A DNA stretch of 64,000 nt from an uncultured Aquimarina sp. (GTDB lineage: Bacteria > Bacteroidota > Bacteroidia > Flavobacteriales > Flavobacteriaceae): contig CANMKK010000024.1 in the NCBI GenBank assembly GCA_947498455.1, forward strand, positions 1 through 64,000, written 5' to 3'. Positions 28,249-37,440 of the stretch are shown here, piece after piece. Every line of letters starts with the position of its first letter. Position 1 is the stretch's first letter. The notes beneath the pieces are model-generated. The model was given only the letters and a program-made list of their open reading frames with translations, made no database searches and was not told the origin of the DNA. The translations under genes and the position numbers were made by a program.

Positions 28249-28684
28249 AAATCTTTTTAATGCAGCATTATTTTTTTATATGGTATTAAATCATCTCTTA
28301 TAGATTAAGCCCTTTACGTCTTTTTAATAATACGAAGGTGTGATTTGAGTAAACTTCGTATGATAAAAGGCAGTAATTTACTGAAAATAAAATAATTATT
28401 AAGGATAACATGAATAAATGTAAATAAGTATATTCTTAATTATAATTTTTTTAGATGTTACCCAGAATTTAGTAGGAAGAGTAAAATTTTAAGAAAAAAT
28501 AAAAAAACATTACTGTCCAATTAAAATAAATCAAGACTTCTTTTGGAAGGTTCAATTCAGTATTGCTATATAGAACTAAGAGAAACTTTTGATAATGATA
28601 TATCTAGAAAATGATTTTTTTTGTCCTATTATCAAAACTATATTCGTCATACTATTAGATATTAATTAAAATCAAACAAATCGT
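28249..28684. other. Intergenic, no gene seen
   Basis: About 435 very AT-rich bases between divergent genes (hybrid kinase and YciI). No coding frame, repeat family member or convincing hairpin was found. It must hold both divergent promoters, but no TTTG-n19-TAnnTTTG pair of good quality was recognised. Confidence 0.4.
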
Positions 28685-29035
28685 ATGAAACAATTTATGT
28701 TACTTTTTAAAGGAGGAGATGAAACATGGGATGCTAAATCTCCAGAAGAACAACAAGAGCATATGAAGCATTGGATGGAATGGATTGACGAAAAGGCTCA
28801 AGAGGATAAATATGTCGGGGGGGAACGGTTGTATCCACAAGTAAATATAATCCATCCCGGAGCAGAAAAGGTAACCGATAGATCCTTAGCAGAGGCTAAA
28901 GAAGTGGTAGGTGGATATATCATAATAAAAGCTAAAACTTTTGATGAAGCAACTCAATTTGCAAAAAGGTGCCCAGGTTTACATTGGGATTCTTATGTAG
29001 AGGTTAGAGAAGTTTGGCCAGATGATGTTGAATAA
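28685..29035 (+). CDS. YciI/DGPF-domain protein 1
   Basis: The 116-aa protein is a single YCII (DGPF) domain: MKQFMLLFKGGDETWDAKSPEE, HMKHWMEWIDEKAQ, ERLYPQ, RSLAEAKEVVGGYIIIKAKTFDEATQFAKRCPGL and VEVREVWP. It is the first of a tandem pair followed by an ECF sigma factor, the classic ECF42-DGPF arrangement. The His and Asp-like pocket of YCII proteins suggests enzymatic activity, but their reaction is unknown. The two copies and the sigma gene are spaced by 16 and 8 nt, so they form an operon. Confidence 0.92.
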   Translation: MKQFMLLFKGGDETWDAKSPEEQQEHMKHWMEWIDEKAQEDKYVGGERLYPQVNIIHPGAEKVTDRSLAEAKEVVGGYIIIKAKTFDEATQFAKRCPGLHWDSYVEVREVWPDDVE

Positions 29036-29051
29036 TTAAAAAATAATAAAA

Positions 29052-29396
29052 ATGAAAGAATTTTTATTCCTCATAAGAGGAGGTGAAGAAAAGTATCAAG
29101 AGAGCTCTCCAGAAGAAATGCAAAAGCATATGGAGCATTGGCAAGAATGGATGGGAGGATTGGCAAAAAATGAGCAACTTCAGGGAGGACAACCTCTTAT
29201 GGATGAAGGAAAAACTTTAGTTGAAAAAGGAGCTATAGTAATTGATAGACCTTTTGCAGAAGGTAAAGATTCGGTAGGGGGGTATCTTATTATTAAAGCA
29301 GATTCATTAGAGCAAGCAACTAATATAGCAAAAGGTTGTCCTAGTTTTGAATATGGATGTAGTGTAGAGGTTCGTGAAATTAGTCCGATGGGATAA
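29052..29396 (+). CDS. YciI/DGPF-domain protein 2
   Basis: The 114-aa protein is a paralogue of the preceding one: MKEFLFLIRGGEEKYQESSPEE, HMEHWQEWMGGLAKNEQLQGGQPL, RPFAEGKDSVGGYLIIKADSLEQAT, KGCPSFEYGCSVEVREISPM, quoted in parts. It differs in the C-terminal half by extra cysteines. Tandem YCII copies before an ECF42 sigma factor are common; they may form a heterodimer. No direct function can be assigned. Confidence 0.92.
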   Translation: MKEFLFLIRGGEEKYQESSPEEMQKHMEHWQEWMGGLAKNEQLQGGQPLMDEGKTLVEKGAIVIDRPFAEGKDSVGGYLIIKADSLEQATNIAKGCPSFEYGCSVEVREISPMG

Positions 29397-29404
29397 TATT
29401 TTTT

Positions 29405-30682
29405 TTGGAAAATCAAGAACATATACATAGCGAATTAAACCATCTTTTTAGGCAAGAGTCTGGAAAGATGGTTGCTGTTTTAATTAAAATTTTTGGTACA
29501 GAAAATTTTCAAATAGCCGAAGATGTAGTACAGGATGCATTAGTTAGTGCTTTGGAAACTTGGAAATTTAGAGGAATACCCGATAATCCAAAAGCTTGGT
29601 TATATCGTACAGCCAAAAATAAAGCTATTGATATTATACGTAGAAAAAAGCATAGCAAGACTATCGATTTTTCTGATCCTGAGCGAAAACTATTAACTTC
29701 AGAGTATACATTAGCAAGTACGATGAATGAATTTTGGAAAGAGCAACGTATAAAAGATGATTTTTTGGCAATGATGTTTGCTTGCTGTCATCCAAATATC
29801 TCTCGGGAAAATCAAATCACTTTTATACTTAAATCATTATGCGGGTTTAGTGCCAAAGAAGTAGCAAGGTCTTTCCTTACTACTGAAGATACAATATCTA
29901 AACGTTTATATAGAACTAAAGAATATTTTAGAAAACATAAAATTCGTCTCGAAATGCCATTGCCCCAAGAGATTGGTTCTAGAACCAATGCGGTTCTGAG
30001 TGCTATCTATTTAATATTTAATGAAGGATATAATTCCACTCATGTAGATCAGTTAATACGAAGAGATTTAATTACTCAAGCCATGCTTTTATGTAGATCA
30101 CTTACATGCGAGGAACAAACACAATTGCCAGAAGTATATGCATTAATGGGGTTAATATGTTTTCATGCAGCAAGAGTAGATAGTCGAATAACCGAAGAAG
30201 GCGAGTTAATTTTATTGTCAGATCAAGATAGGAGTATCTGGGATTCTGAGCTTGTTAGAATAGGAGATGATTACCTAAATAAAGCAGCTTTCGGAAATAA
30301 ATTAACTACATATCACATAGAAGCAGCAATTGCATACCAACATTGTATAGCAACAAGTTATGCAACTACTAATTGGGAAAAGATTTTGGGATACTATGAT
30401 ATATTACTAAATATAGAGAATGATCCAGTTGTATTTTTAAACAGGTGTTTAGTAATTTTAGAATTGAATGGTCCTGAGAAAGCGTTACTATCTATACAAG
30501 AGATACAGAATAATAAAGTGATTTGTAAATATTATTTGTATTACGCTATACTTGGAGAAATTCATGAGCGTTTGGGAAATATGAGTAAAGCGGTCGAAAA
30601 TTACCGAATAGCGATTAAAAAGACTCATTCAAAACCAGGAAAGCAGTGCTTAAACCAAAAAATAGCCCGTATCCTAGACTAA
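29405..30682 (+). CDS. ECF42-type RNA polymerase sigma factor
   Basis: The 425-aa protein starts with TTG (8 nt after the YciI gene) and has sigma region 2 (FRQESGKMVAVLIKIFG, AEDVVQDALVSALETW, GIPDNPKAWLYRTAKNKAIDIIRRKK in parts), region 4 (ITFILKSLCGFSAKEVARSFLTTEDTISKRLYRTKEY in parts) and a 230-residue C-terminal extension with TPR-like helices (NEGYNSTHVDQLIRRDLITQAMLLCRSL in parts, NRCLVILELNGPEKALLSI). This is the layout of ECF42 factors, in which the C-terminal extension controls activity in place of an anti-sigma factor. Its partners are the DGPF proteins encoded just before. Targets are not visible. Confidence 0.92.
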   Translation: MENQEHIHSELNHLFRQESGKMVAVLIKIFGTENFQIAEDVVQDALVSALETWKFRGIPDNPKAWLYRTAKNKAIDIIRRKKHSKTIDFSDPERKLLTSEYTLASTMNEFWKEQRIKDDFLAMMFACCHPNISRENQITFILKSLCGFSAKEVARSFLTTEDTISKRLYRTKEYFRKHKIRLEMPLPQEIGSRTNAVLSAIYLIFNEGYNSTHVDQLIRRDLITQAMLLCRSLTCEEQTQLPEVYALMGLICFHAARVDSRITEEGELILLSDQDRSIWDSELVRIGDDYLNKAAFGNKLTTYHIEAAIAYQHCIATSYATTNWEKILGYYDILLNIENDPVVFLNRCLVILELNGPEKALLSIQEIQNNKVICKYYLYYAILGEIHERLGNMSKAVENYRIAIKKTHSKPGKQCLNQKIARILD

Positions 30683-30807
30683 ACCTTAATTTAAGGGAAT
30701 CTAGGCATGGATAGAGAGGTAACAAAGTAAAAATAATTGTATATTTTAGATAACACTATAAATATTATTTTTTACTAAATAAAATCTATTATCAAAACAA
30801 TACAATC

Positions 30808-31560
30808 TTGAAACCAATCCACACAATTGATGATGTTATTATAACCTTAGATGATATTATTAAACAATCAGAATCAGAAGGAAGTACATTGGGGTATTTT
30901 GCAACTTTATATAGAAAAGTTACAATTAAAGTAAAAGCAGGAATAGAGAATAAAATCTTTGACAACAATCCCAGGATGGAAAAACTTGATGTAATATTTG
31001 CGACTAGATATCTGGAGGCATATTATGCATATAAGAAGAATATGCCTGTTACAAAATCTTGGAAGGAAGCATTTGATTTATCTAAGAATTATTGGCCAAT
31101 TGTGTTACAGCATTTATTGATAGGAATGAATGCACATATTAATTTAGATTTAGGTATTGCAGCGGCAGAAGTTTGTAAGGGCGAGGAAATAGAAAGCCTG
31201 AAAGATGATTTTGATAGAATAAATGAAATTCTATCTTCTTTAGTACTTGATGTAGAAAATGATTTGACAGAAATTTGGCCAACATTAAAGAAGATATTGA
31301 AGCATACTCGCAATGTTGATAATTTTTTGATTGATTTTAGTATGGAATTGGCAAGAGATGGAGCTTGGGAGTTTGCCAAAGAAATATTTAATACACCAGA
31401 TAATCAAGTGGGCAAACTTATTGCGTTACGAGATATAAAAGTAGCAAAAAATGGCAAAATAATTACAAACCCCGGGATTATTACAGGTGTTATTTTAGGT
31501 ATGATAAGAATAGGTGAAAAAGGCACAGTATCAGATAAGATTAATGATCTTAGAAACTAA
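30808..31560 (+). CDS. DUF5995 family protein
   Basis: The 250-aa protein probably starts at TTG 30808 (MKPIHTIDDVIITLDDIIKQ); no ATG is available near the conserved N-terminus. It is helical, without signal peptide or membrane segments, and has DUF5995 features: GYFATLYRKVTIKVKAGI, ATRYLEAYYAY, SWKEAF, VLQHLLIGMNAHINLDLGIAAAE and SMELARDGAWEFA. The conserved His/Asn/Asp cluster (QHLLIGMNAHINLDLG) might bind metal. Family function is unknown. It lies 125 nt after the sigma factor and may be part of its regulon. Confidence 0.82.
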   Translation: MKPIHTIDDVIITLDDIIKQSESEGSTLGYFATLYRKVTIKVKAGIENKIFDNNPRMEKLDVIFATRYLEAYYAYKKNMPVTKSWKEAFDLSKNYWPIVLQHLLIGMNAHINLDLGIAAAEVCKGEEIESLKDDFDRINEILSSLVLDVENDLTEIWPTLKKILKHTRNVDNFLIDFSMELARDGAWEFAKEIFNTPDNQVGKLIALRDIKVAKNGKIITNPGIITGVILGMIRIGEKGTVSDKINDLRN

Positions 31561-31700
31561 TTTAATGAAGTAAATCAAGTAAGAGTTTAAGCAATAATTG
31601 ATATCGAAGCTCTAAAAAATAAAAAATATGTAAATATATAGGTAACATTTTAAAGAGTTCTTACATTAATATGTAGTACTAAACGAATAAATATTTACAT

Positions 31701-33299
31701 ATGATGACAAAGAATTTACTAAAAGTGTTTTTATTATCTCTGGCAATACTTGCGTATTCCTGCAGCCCTGAAGATGGAGCAAATGGTTTGGATGGTATAG
31801 ATGGTATAGACGGAGAAGATGGCGATGACGGAGAAGATGGCGATGACGGAGAAGATGGCGATGATGCCACCAACGGAGGGGTCACCTACTTAATTCTAAC
31901 AGGAGATATCACCAATGAGGAAGCTACTGAAAAAATACATGATAAAGTAGGGGTGAATACTCAGTTTATCAAAATTCAAAATACAACAAATCTTACTCAA
32001 GTAGACTTACCTGAAATTTCTGAAGCAGTAGAAATAGACATAAGGAATAATGCAGTGTTGACTAAAGTAAGTTTGCCAAATTTAGAAACTATAATTACTT
32101 CCTTGAAAGTATATTCCAATGAAGTTTTAACCGAATTAGAAATTCCAATATTAACAAGTGCGGATTTATTTTTCGTAGATAAAAACAAAGCTTTATCAAG
32201 AATTAGTGCCCCTTTATTAAAAGAATTTTCTCAAATAGATATTAAGAATAATGATGAGATTGTAGAAATCTATTTTCCGGAGTTAGAGTCTGTAATTAAT
32301 AAATATGACTCTAATTTTACTATTAGAAATAATAGTAATTTGGTAACATTGTTAATTCCTAAATTATTAGAAATTCAAACAATGTATATTAGTCAAAACT
32401 CAAGTTTAATGTCAATACAAGCGGATTCATTATCTCGTTTAGGTTCATTAAACATCAGTGATAATAGTGCATTACAGAATGTGAGTTTTTCATTGTTAAA
32501 GGGAATCGGATCTATCCAATTGGATAATAATGAAGCATTAACATCAATTGATTTTTCTACAGTGGAACAGCTAAATAGTTTTTACCTTGCTAGAAATAAT
32601 AGCTTAGAGTCTTTTTCATTTCCAATGATGAGTGTAATGGGATATTTTGAAGATGATACAATTGTAGTTGAAGGCGGAACTCATTATAATAGTTTTGAGA
32701 TCATTAATAATGATAAACTTGTGAGTTTTGACATGCCTGTTTTAACAGAAGTTAAGGGCGGACTTTTTATATATGAAAATGAGCTTTTAGAAGTTATTGG
32801 ACTTGAGAAAACGATTGCCCGTATGGGTGCGATCTCTATAAGAGAAAACCCAAGTATTGAAACAGTTAATTTTGAGAAGTTAACAGAAATGAATGGGAGT
32901 TTGAATATTAGTTTTAATGATAACATAAAAAGTATCAACTTTTCAGAATTAAAATCGATTACAGATGAAAATCCTGAACCTTCAATAGGAATACAAAATA
33001 ATGCAAAATTAGAAGAAGTTGCTTTCCCTGTATTAGAAACTGTGAGCAAAGATTTATATTTTGATTATAATAATTCATTGACGAGTTTTGATTTTTCTTC
33101 TATTATCAGTTTTAGTTCTATATGGTTTTATAGTGCTCCCTTATCCAGTGTGTCAATAAATAATTTATTAAGTCAATTAGTTTCTATAAACCCGGTAATA
33201 ACGGATAAGGTGATATACCTTGCAGGAACAGCGTCTGGTCAGGGTATTACGGATGCACAAACTTTAAGAGATAATGGAAATGAAGTTTACTTATTATAA
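31701..33299 (+). CDS. LRR lipoprotein with collagen-like stretch
   Basis: The 532-aa protein has a lipobox (LSLAILAYSCSPEDG, Cys about 21), then a Gly-x-x repeat region (about 25-55) made of GLDGIDGIDGEDGDDGEDG-type triplets, and about 450 residues of receptor-L/BspA-like leucine-rich repeats (for example ISEAVEIDIRNNAVLTKVSL, LLEIQTMYISQNSSLMSI). It is thus an outer-membrane lipoprotein with a stalk and an LRR ligand-binding face. Either of two adjacent ATGs may serve as start. It is transcribed alone and ends at a strong terminator. Surface binding of protein or glycan is inference. Confidence 0.88.
   Translation: MMTKNLLKVFLLSLAILAYSCSPEDGANGLDGIDGIDGEDGDDGEDGDDGEDGDDATNGGVTYLILTGDITNEEATEKIHDKVGVNTQFIKIQNTTNLTQVDLPEISEAVEIDIRNNAVLTKVSLPNLETIITSLKVYSNEVLTELEIPILTSADLFFVDKNKALSRISAPLLKEFSQIDIKNNDEIVEIYFPELESVINKYDSNFTIRNNSNLVTLLIPKLLEIQTMYISQNSSLMSIQADSLSRLGSLNISDNSALQNVSFSLLKGIGSIQLDNNEALTSIDFSTVEQLNSFYLARNNSLESFSFPMMSVMGYFEDDTIVVEGGTHYNSFEIINNDKLVSFDMPVLTEVKGGLFIYENELLEVIGLEKTIARMGAISIRENPSIETVNFEKLTEMNGSLNISFNDNIKSINFSELKSITDENPEPSIGIQNNAKLEEVAFPVLETVSKDLYFDYNNSLTSFDFSSIISFSSIWFYSAPLSSVSINNLLSQLVSINPVITDKVIYLAGTASGQGITDAQTLRDNGNEVYLL
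31812..31865 (+). repeat. 18-bp tandem repeat (3 units) in collagen-like region
   Basis: The unit GGAGAAGATGGCGATGAC occurs three times in a row (31812-31829, 31830-31847, and 31848-31865 with one late mismatch), encoding (GEDGDD) repeats. In-frame unit gain or loss by slippage would change stalk length without a frameshift. Confidence 0.85.
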
Positions 33300-33351
33300 T
33301 TAAATTTAAATAAAGTGGATTAGATTAAAAAACACTATAAAATATTACTAA

Positions 33352-33402
33352 GTAAAAGCTGGTGAATTCTAACATAATAATAGAATTTACCAGCTTTTTT
33401 TG
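33352..33402 (+). terminator. Rho-independent terminator of LRR lipoprotein gene
   Basis: AAAGCTGGTGAATTCTA (about 33356-33372) pairs with TAGAATTTACCAGCTTT, with one mismatch, and is followed by a T-run ending near 33402. Confidence 0.85.
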
Positions 33403-33411
33403 GTTGGTTAT

Positions 33412-33515
33412 ACGATTTATGGATAAGAAGTTCGTATAAAGAGTTTGAATTATTTTATACATTAATCTAGTGCAAAAGAAACGAACTATATTCGAAAGTT
33501 TTATGCGTAAATCGT
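33412..33515 (+). repeat. Type 2 inverted-repeat element, copy A (104 bp)
   Basis: It starts ACGATTTATGGATAAGAAG and ends with the imperfect reverse complement CTTTATGCGTAAATCGT-like arm; about 22 of 30 terminal bases pair. The same core (GTTCGTATAAAGAGTTTGAAT and GTGCAAAAGAAACGA) occurs at 37563-37635 and, reversed, at 44001-44156. No coding capacity. It behaves like a MITE or a large hairpin repeat. Confidence 0.75.
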
Positions 33516-34124
33516 GTTCCTTAGATCGTTGTATGGTGTCTTTGTAAGGTCATTTTCTAAGTTCAGCTTTGGATATTTTTCCTAGCATAACTAGCCTATA
33601 AGAATATTAGGCAGAATATGAAAAGGAAACTTATACTTCATGTTAGAGTTTAATTATAGTAAAATTTTTACTTTAGTTTTCATTTTTATAATAATGAAAG
33701 TATACTATTGAATTTGTCAAATAGAGGTTGTAGTTGTAATAAAAAAAGCCTGAAAGATAAAATTGTCACTAGAATTTGGATACTTCCACTATTGTCAGAA
33801 ATGTATACAATTACATTTTACTATTTTTATTTCGCCCGTTTCTGACTGGCCCATATCCAAAGAGAGCATTTTTTTGACTTTAGTATCTCTTAGGCTTTCT
33901 TTATTGAAATATTAATTTAACTAACACAAACTCTCATAATATTCAATAGTATCTTTTTCAAAGGTATACTATGTAATGATATTTGTAAAGGGTGAAAAGA
34001 CTAATTTTTAAGGGGTTTATTCCCTTTTTTTAGTCTTAATTTTTTAGTTGATGATAGCTTTAATTATTATTTGTGACTCGAGAAAAAGTTTTGAAATTTA
34101 AGTCAATTATATAAAGAAGATTTT
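33516..34124. other. Intergenic, no gene seen
   Basis: About 600 AT-rich bases between copy A of the repeat and the PAP2 gene. No coding frame is supported. A line of Ts with GGGGTTTATTCCCTTTTTTTAG-like sequence near 34011 resembles a weak terminator; a similar phrase (GGGATTATTCCCTTTTTTTAA, near 44438) occurs in another intergenic region. Confidence 0.4.
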
Positions 34125-34892
34125 CTAAAATGATTTAGAAAAATAAAAACCAAGAGATTCCCCGTCAAATTGTGGAGCAAATGCAATTCCTTCTGCTTTT
34201 ATAAAAGGATTCCATGGGATAAGGTTATCAAAATAATATACCAGTTTCGTGGATAAAATACCAATTCCGGCACCTACAAGAACATCAGAAAGGTAATGCT
34301 TATTATTTATCATTCGTAAACTCGCAGTACTTACAGCAAAGAAATAACCACTATATGCCAGCAAAGGACTACTATCAATAAATTCTTCATATAATACAGA
34401 AGCAGAGGCAAAAGCCATCGAAGTATGTCCAGATGGAAATGAATTTAATTGAGTAGCATCTCCGGGTCGTTCTTTATCTACTTCCTTTTTTAAAATAGTA
34501 GTTACTGCACTAGTTAGTATGGATGAAAGTAATAGGTTTTTGGTTTGATCAAACCAATGATTCTTTGATTGAACACCAAAAAGATCTGCACCATACATTT
34601 GCACAATGGGAGCATATCTAGTATAATCATCAACTTTTAAATAAAAATCATTTCCTACAGTATTTCTTAAATCTTTTTGTAGTGATTTTTCAAAATCACT
34701 CGTAGAAAGAAGTATTCCCGAACCGATCAGCGTAATAGGTAAGATCCTTTTTACGAATGAATTTTTTTTAGGTATAAATTCAGTTTTTTTAGATTTTTTA
34801 TACTGAACTAGTGTTTTAGGTGTTTCAATTAATTGAGCAATGGCATAATTTATGCTAAAGCATATTAGTAGTAGGCTAATATAAATTCTCAT
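34125..34892 (-). CDS. PAP2-superfamily phosphatase
   Basis: The 255-aa protein has a signal or membrane segment at the N-terminus (ISLLLICFSINYAIAQ) and the three PAP2 motifs: KEVDKERPGD (K-x6-RP), FPSGHTSMAF (PSGH) and SLRMINNKHYLSDVLVGAG (R-x5-H-x3-D). These residues form the vanadate-haloperoxidase-like phosphatase site. The protein acts on lipid phosphates such as undecaprenyl pyrophosphate or phosphatidic acid at the periplasmic side; the exact substrate is unknown. Few membrane helices are evident, so it may be a periplasmic or outer-membrane-attached member. Transcribed alone. Confidence 0.88.
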   Translation of the reverse strand: MRIYISLLLICFSINYAIAQLIETPKTLVQYKKSKKTEFIPKKNSFVKRILPITLIGSGILLSTSDFEKSLQKDLRNTVGNDFYLKVDDYTRYAPIVQMYGADLFGVQSKNHWFDQTKNLLLSSILTSAVTTILKKEVDKERPGDATQLNSFPSGHTSMAFASASVLYEEFIDSSPLLAYSGYFFAVSTASLRMINNKHYLSDVLVGAGIGILSTKLVYYFDNLIPWNPFIKAEGIAFAPQFDGESLGFYFSKSF

Positions 34893-35226
34893 TATTTACT
34901 ATTTTGGGGTTATAAGCAGTTTGGGACTGACTTGATTTTAAATATACTATATAAATATTAAAAAAACGTTAAAATTTTGAATTTAGTATATGTTATTAGT
35001 CAAATATGTGATAATGTAATATTTTGCACTACAGTGTTTAAGCTATAGTTTTCTTCTTGTAATAACATTGAAAAGCTCTAAGAGAGATTAGGGAATATTA
35101 GTGTAATTTATTTTTTGGCAAGTAAAAAGGATTTTAAAACAGTATTTTTATAAAAATAAACCCTCTTAGTATACTGGATTTCTTCTAAAAAAACTTACAT
35201 TTGCACGCAATTAAATCTTAATTGCC
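34893..35226. other. Divergent promoter region (PAP2 / guaB)
   Basis: 333 AT-rich bases between divergent starts. A TACATTTG -7 box at 35196-35203, 24 bases before the guaB ATG, is the only recognisable signal. No gene is seen. Confidence 0.5.
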
Positions 35227-36699
35227 ATGATAGCACACGATTCCAAAATCGTCGGAGAAGGACTTACCTATGATGACGTACTTTTAGTTCCAGCATTTTC
35301 AGAAGTACTGCCTCGGGATGTAAATATTCAAACAAAATTTACTAGAAATATTACTATTAACATTCCTGTTATTTCTGCAGCTATGGATACGGTTACAGAA
35401 AGTCGTATGGCAATAGCCATGGCTCAAGAAGGAGGTATAGGCGTATTGCATAAAAATATGACAATACATGAACAAGCAATGAAAGTGCGAAAGGTGAAAA
35501 GGGCAGAAAGTGGTATGATAATCGATCCCGTTACGTTACCTCTGGATGCTAAGGTGAAAGATGCTAAAAATAATATGCGAGAACATAGTATTGGAGGGAT
35601 ACCAATCGTAGACGATGATAATAAGTTAATAGGCATTGTTACCAATAGAGATTTACGTTTTGAAAAAAATAATGAAAGACCTATATCAGAAGTAATGACC
35701 AGTAAAAACCTTGTTACTGTTGGAGAAGGTACTTCATTACAAGAAGCAGAGGTGATTCTACAAGATTATAAGATTGAAAAATTACCAGTAGTAAATAAGG
35801 AGAATAAACTAGTTGGCTTAATTACGTTTAGAGATATTACTAAGTTAACACTTAAGCCAATCGCTAATAAAGATGAACTGGGACGTCTTCGTGTAGCTGC
35901 TGCAATTGGTGTAACAGGAGATGCTGTGGATAGAGCAGAAGCCTTAGTGAATGCAGGAGTAGATGCTGTGGTAATTGATACAGCTCATGGACATACAAAA
36001 GGAGTAGTAAGTGTGCTTAAAGACGTAAAGTCTAAATTTCCAAACCTAGAAGTAATTGTTGGTAATATTGCTACTGGCGAGGCAGCTAAGTATTTAGTAG
36101 AAGCAGGGGCGGATGCCGTAAAAGTAGGAATTGGCCCTGGATCGATTTGTACTACTAGAGTAGTAGCAGGAGTCGGATTTCCGCAATTTTCTGCAGTATT
36201 AGAGGTTGCGGCAGCTATTAAAGGATCTGGAGTTCCTGTGATTGCAGATGGAGGAATCAGATATACAGGAGATATACCTAAAGCAATTGCCGCAGGAGCT
36301 GATACTGTTATGTTAGGGTCACTCTTGGCAGGTACCAAAGAATCTCCTGGAGAGACGATTATATATGAAGGAAGAAAATTTAAATCATATAGAGGAATGG
36401 GATCTGTTGAGGCAATGAAGAAAGGATCTAAAGATCGATATTTTCAGGATGTAGAAGATGATATTAAAAAACTAGTTCCCGAAGGAATTGTAGGACGAGT
36501 AGCTTATAAAGGAGATCTTTTCGAAAGTATACATCAATTTATAGGTGGTTTAAGAGCCGGAATGGGATATTGTGGTGCTAAAGATATAGAAACCCTTCAG
36601 GCAACTGGAAAATTTGTAAAAATTACATCTAGCGGTATTAATGAAAGTCATCCACACGATGTAACTATAACTAAAGAAGCTCCGAATTATAGTAGGTAA
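35227..36699 (+). CDS. guaB: IMP dehydrogenase
   Basis: The 490-aa enzyme oxidises IMP to XMP with NAD+, the first committed step of GMP synthesis. It shows the (beta/alpha)8 core split by two CBS domains (about 95-205, MIIDPVTLPLDAKVKDA and VMTSKNLVTVGEGTSLQEA), the catalytic loop KVGIGPGSICTTRVVAGVG (Cys nucleophile), the flap with RGMGSVEAMKKGS and the Arg-Tyr region VPEGIVGRVAYKG. Length is typical. It is transcribed alone and ends at a very strong two-way terminator shared with the convergent Skp-like gene. Confidence 0.97.
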   Translation: MIAHDSKIVGEGLTYDDVLLVPAFSEVLPRDVNIQTKFTRNITINIPVISAAMDTVTESRMAIAMAQEGGIGVLHKNMTIHEQAMKVRKVKRAESGMIIDPVTLPLDAKVKDAKNNMREHSIGGIPIVDDDNKLIGIVTNRDLRFEKNNERPISEVMTSKNLVTVGEGTSLQEAEVILQDYKIEKLPVVNKENKLVGLITFRDITKLTLKPIANKDELGRLRVAAAIGVTGDAVDRAEALVNAGVDAVVIDTAHGHTKGVVSVLKDVKSKFPNLEVIVGNIATGEAAKYLVEAGADAVKVGIGPGSICTTRVVAGVGFPQFSAVLEVAAAIKGSGVPVIADGGIRYTGDIPKAIAAGADTVMLGSLLAGTKESPGETIIYEGRKFKSYRGMGSVEAMKKGSKDRYFQDVEDDIKKLVPEGIVGRVAYKGDLFESIHQFIGGLRAGMGYCGAKDIETLQATGKFVKITSSGINESHPHDVTITKEAPNYSR

Positions 36700-36718
36700 G
36701 TAGGGATTTAAATACCCA

Positions 36719-36776
36719 AATTATATAAAATAAAAACGCATTGCTTTTTTGCAATGCGTTTTTATTTTATATAATT
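36719..36776. terminator. Bidirectional terminator, 26-bp perfect stem
   Basis: The left arm (36719-36744) and right arm (36751-36776) are exact reverse complements over 26 bp with a T6 loop; the core is AACGCATTGC/GCAATGCGTT flanked by T- and A-rich arms. It lies between the convergent guaB and Skp-like genes and provides T-runs for both strands. Confidence 0.92.
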
Positions 36777-36786
36777 GGTAAGAAAA

Positions 36787-37293
36787 CTATTCCGTTTTAA
36801 TACCTAATTTAGTCATTACAGTTTTTGTAAGGTCAAATTTAGGATCTATATATGCTAAACCACTACTAGTAATTGTTAGTACCTGAGTATATCCCTCTGC
36901 CTTGGCAGTTTCCTCTAGTACTTTTCCTATCTTTTGATATAGAGGTTGTAATAATTTATTTTGTTCAATTTGTACTAATTGCGCTCCATTCTGACGGAAC
37001 TTAGCGATATCATTTTCTAAATTAATGATCTCTTCTTGTTTCGTTTTCTTCATTGGCTCTGTCATAGTAGCTACATTTTTTTGATAATCTGCTACTTTGG
37101 CCTGGTAATCGTCAACTTTGATTTTTAATTCACCTTCCAGTTTAGTATTGTAAGCTTTTAAATCATCTTGTACTTTAGTAAGCTCTGGCATTTTAGAAAG
37201 AATAAACTCACTATCAATTGTACCTACTTTAGATTGTGCCATAACTTGAGCACTGAATATCAATAAAAGAATTGGAAATAGTATTTGTTTCAT
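36787..37293 (-). CDS. OmpH/Skp-family periplasmic chaperone
   Basis: The 168-aa protein has a signal peptide (ILFPILLLIFSAQVMAQ), an N-terminal beta strand (SKVGTIDSEFILSKMPELTK) and a long helical hairpin rich in Lys, Gln and Glu (about 45-125), then a C-terminal strand (GYTQVLTITSSGLAYIDPKFDLTK). This is the Skp fold: a trimeric periplasmic holdase for outer-membrane proteins. It is transcribed alone here, not beside bamA as in many bacteria, so it is likely one of several paralogues. Confidence 0.9.
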   Translation of the reverse strand: MKQILFPILLLIFSAQVMAQSKVGTIDSEFILSKMPELTKVQDDLKAYNTKLEGELKIKVDDYQAKVADYQKNVATMTEPMKKTKQEEIINLENDIAKFRQNGAQLVQIEQNKLLQPLYQKIGKVLEETAKAEGYTQVLTITSSGLAYIDPKFDLTKTVMTKLGIKTE

Positions 37294-37440
37294 TGTGATT
37301 TTTTTAATGCTGTTTTTTAATTTTTTTGCAAATATATGAGGTCTAAATCAATATACGTGCCAAGACGAATATTTTTTATAATCTCTGCCAAAATCTGCCT
37401 TCTGAAAAGATATTTATTTTAGTAATTTTTATAATAGTAA

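Noticed and set aside
31679..31885. Minus-strand frame with a Ser-Pro repeat (SPSSPSSPSS)
   Set aside because: It is the mirror image of the collagen-like repeat of the plus-strand lipoprotein; no independent start, signal or family.
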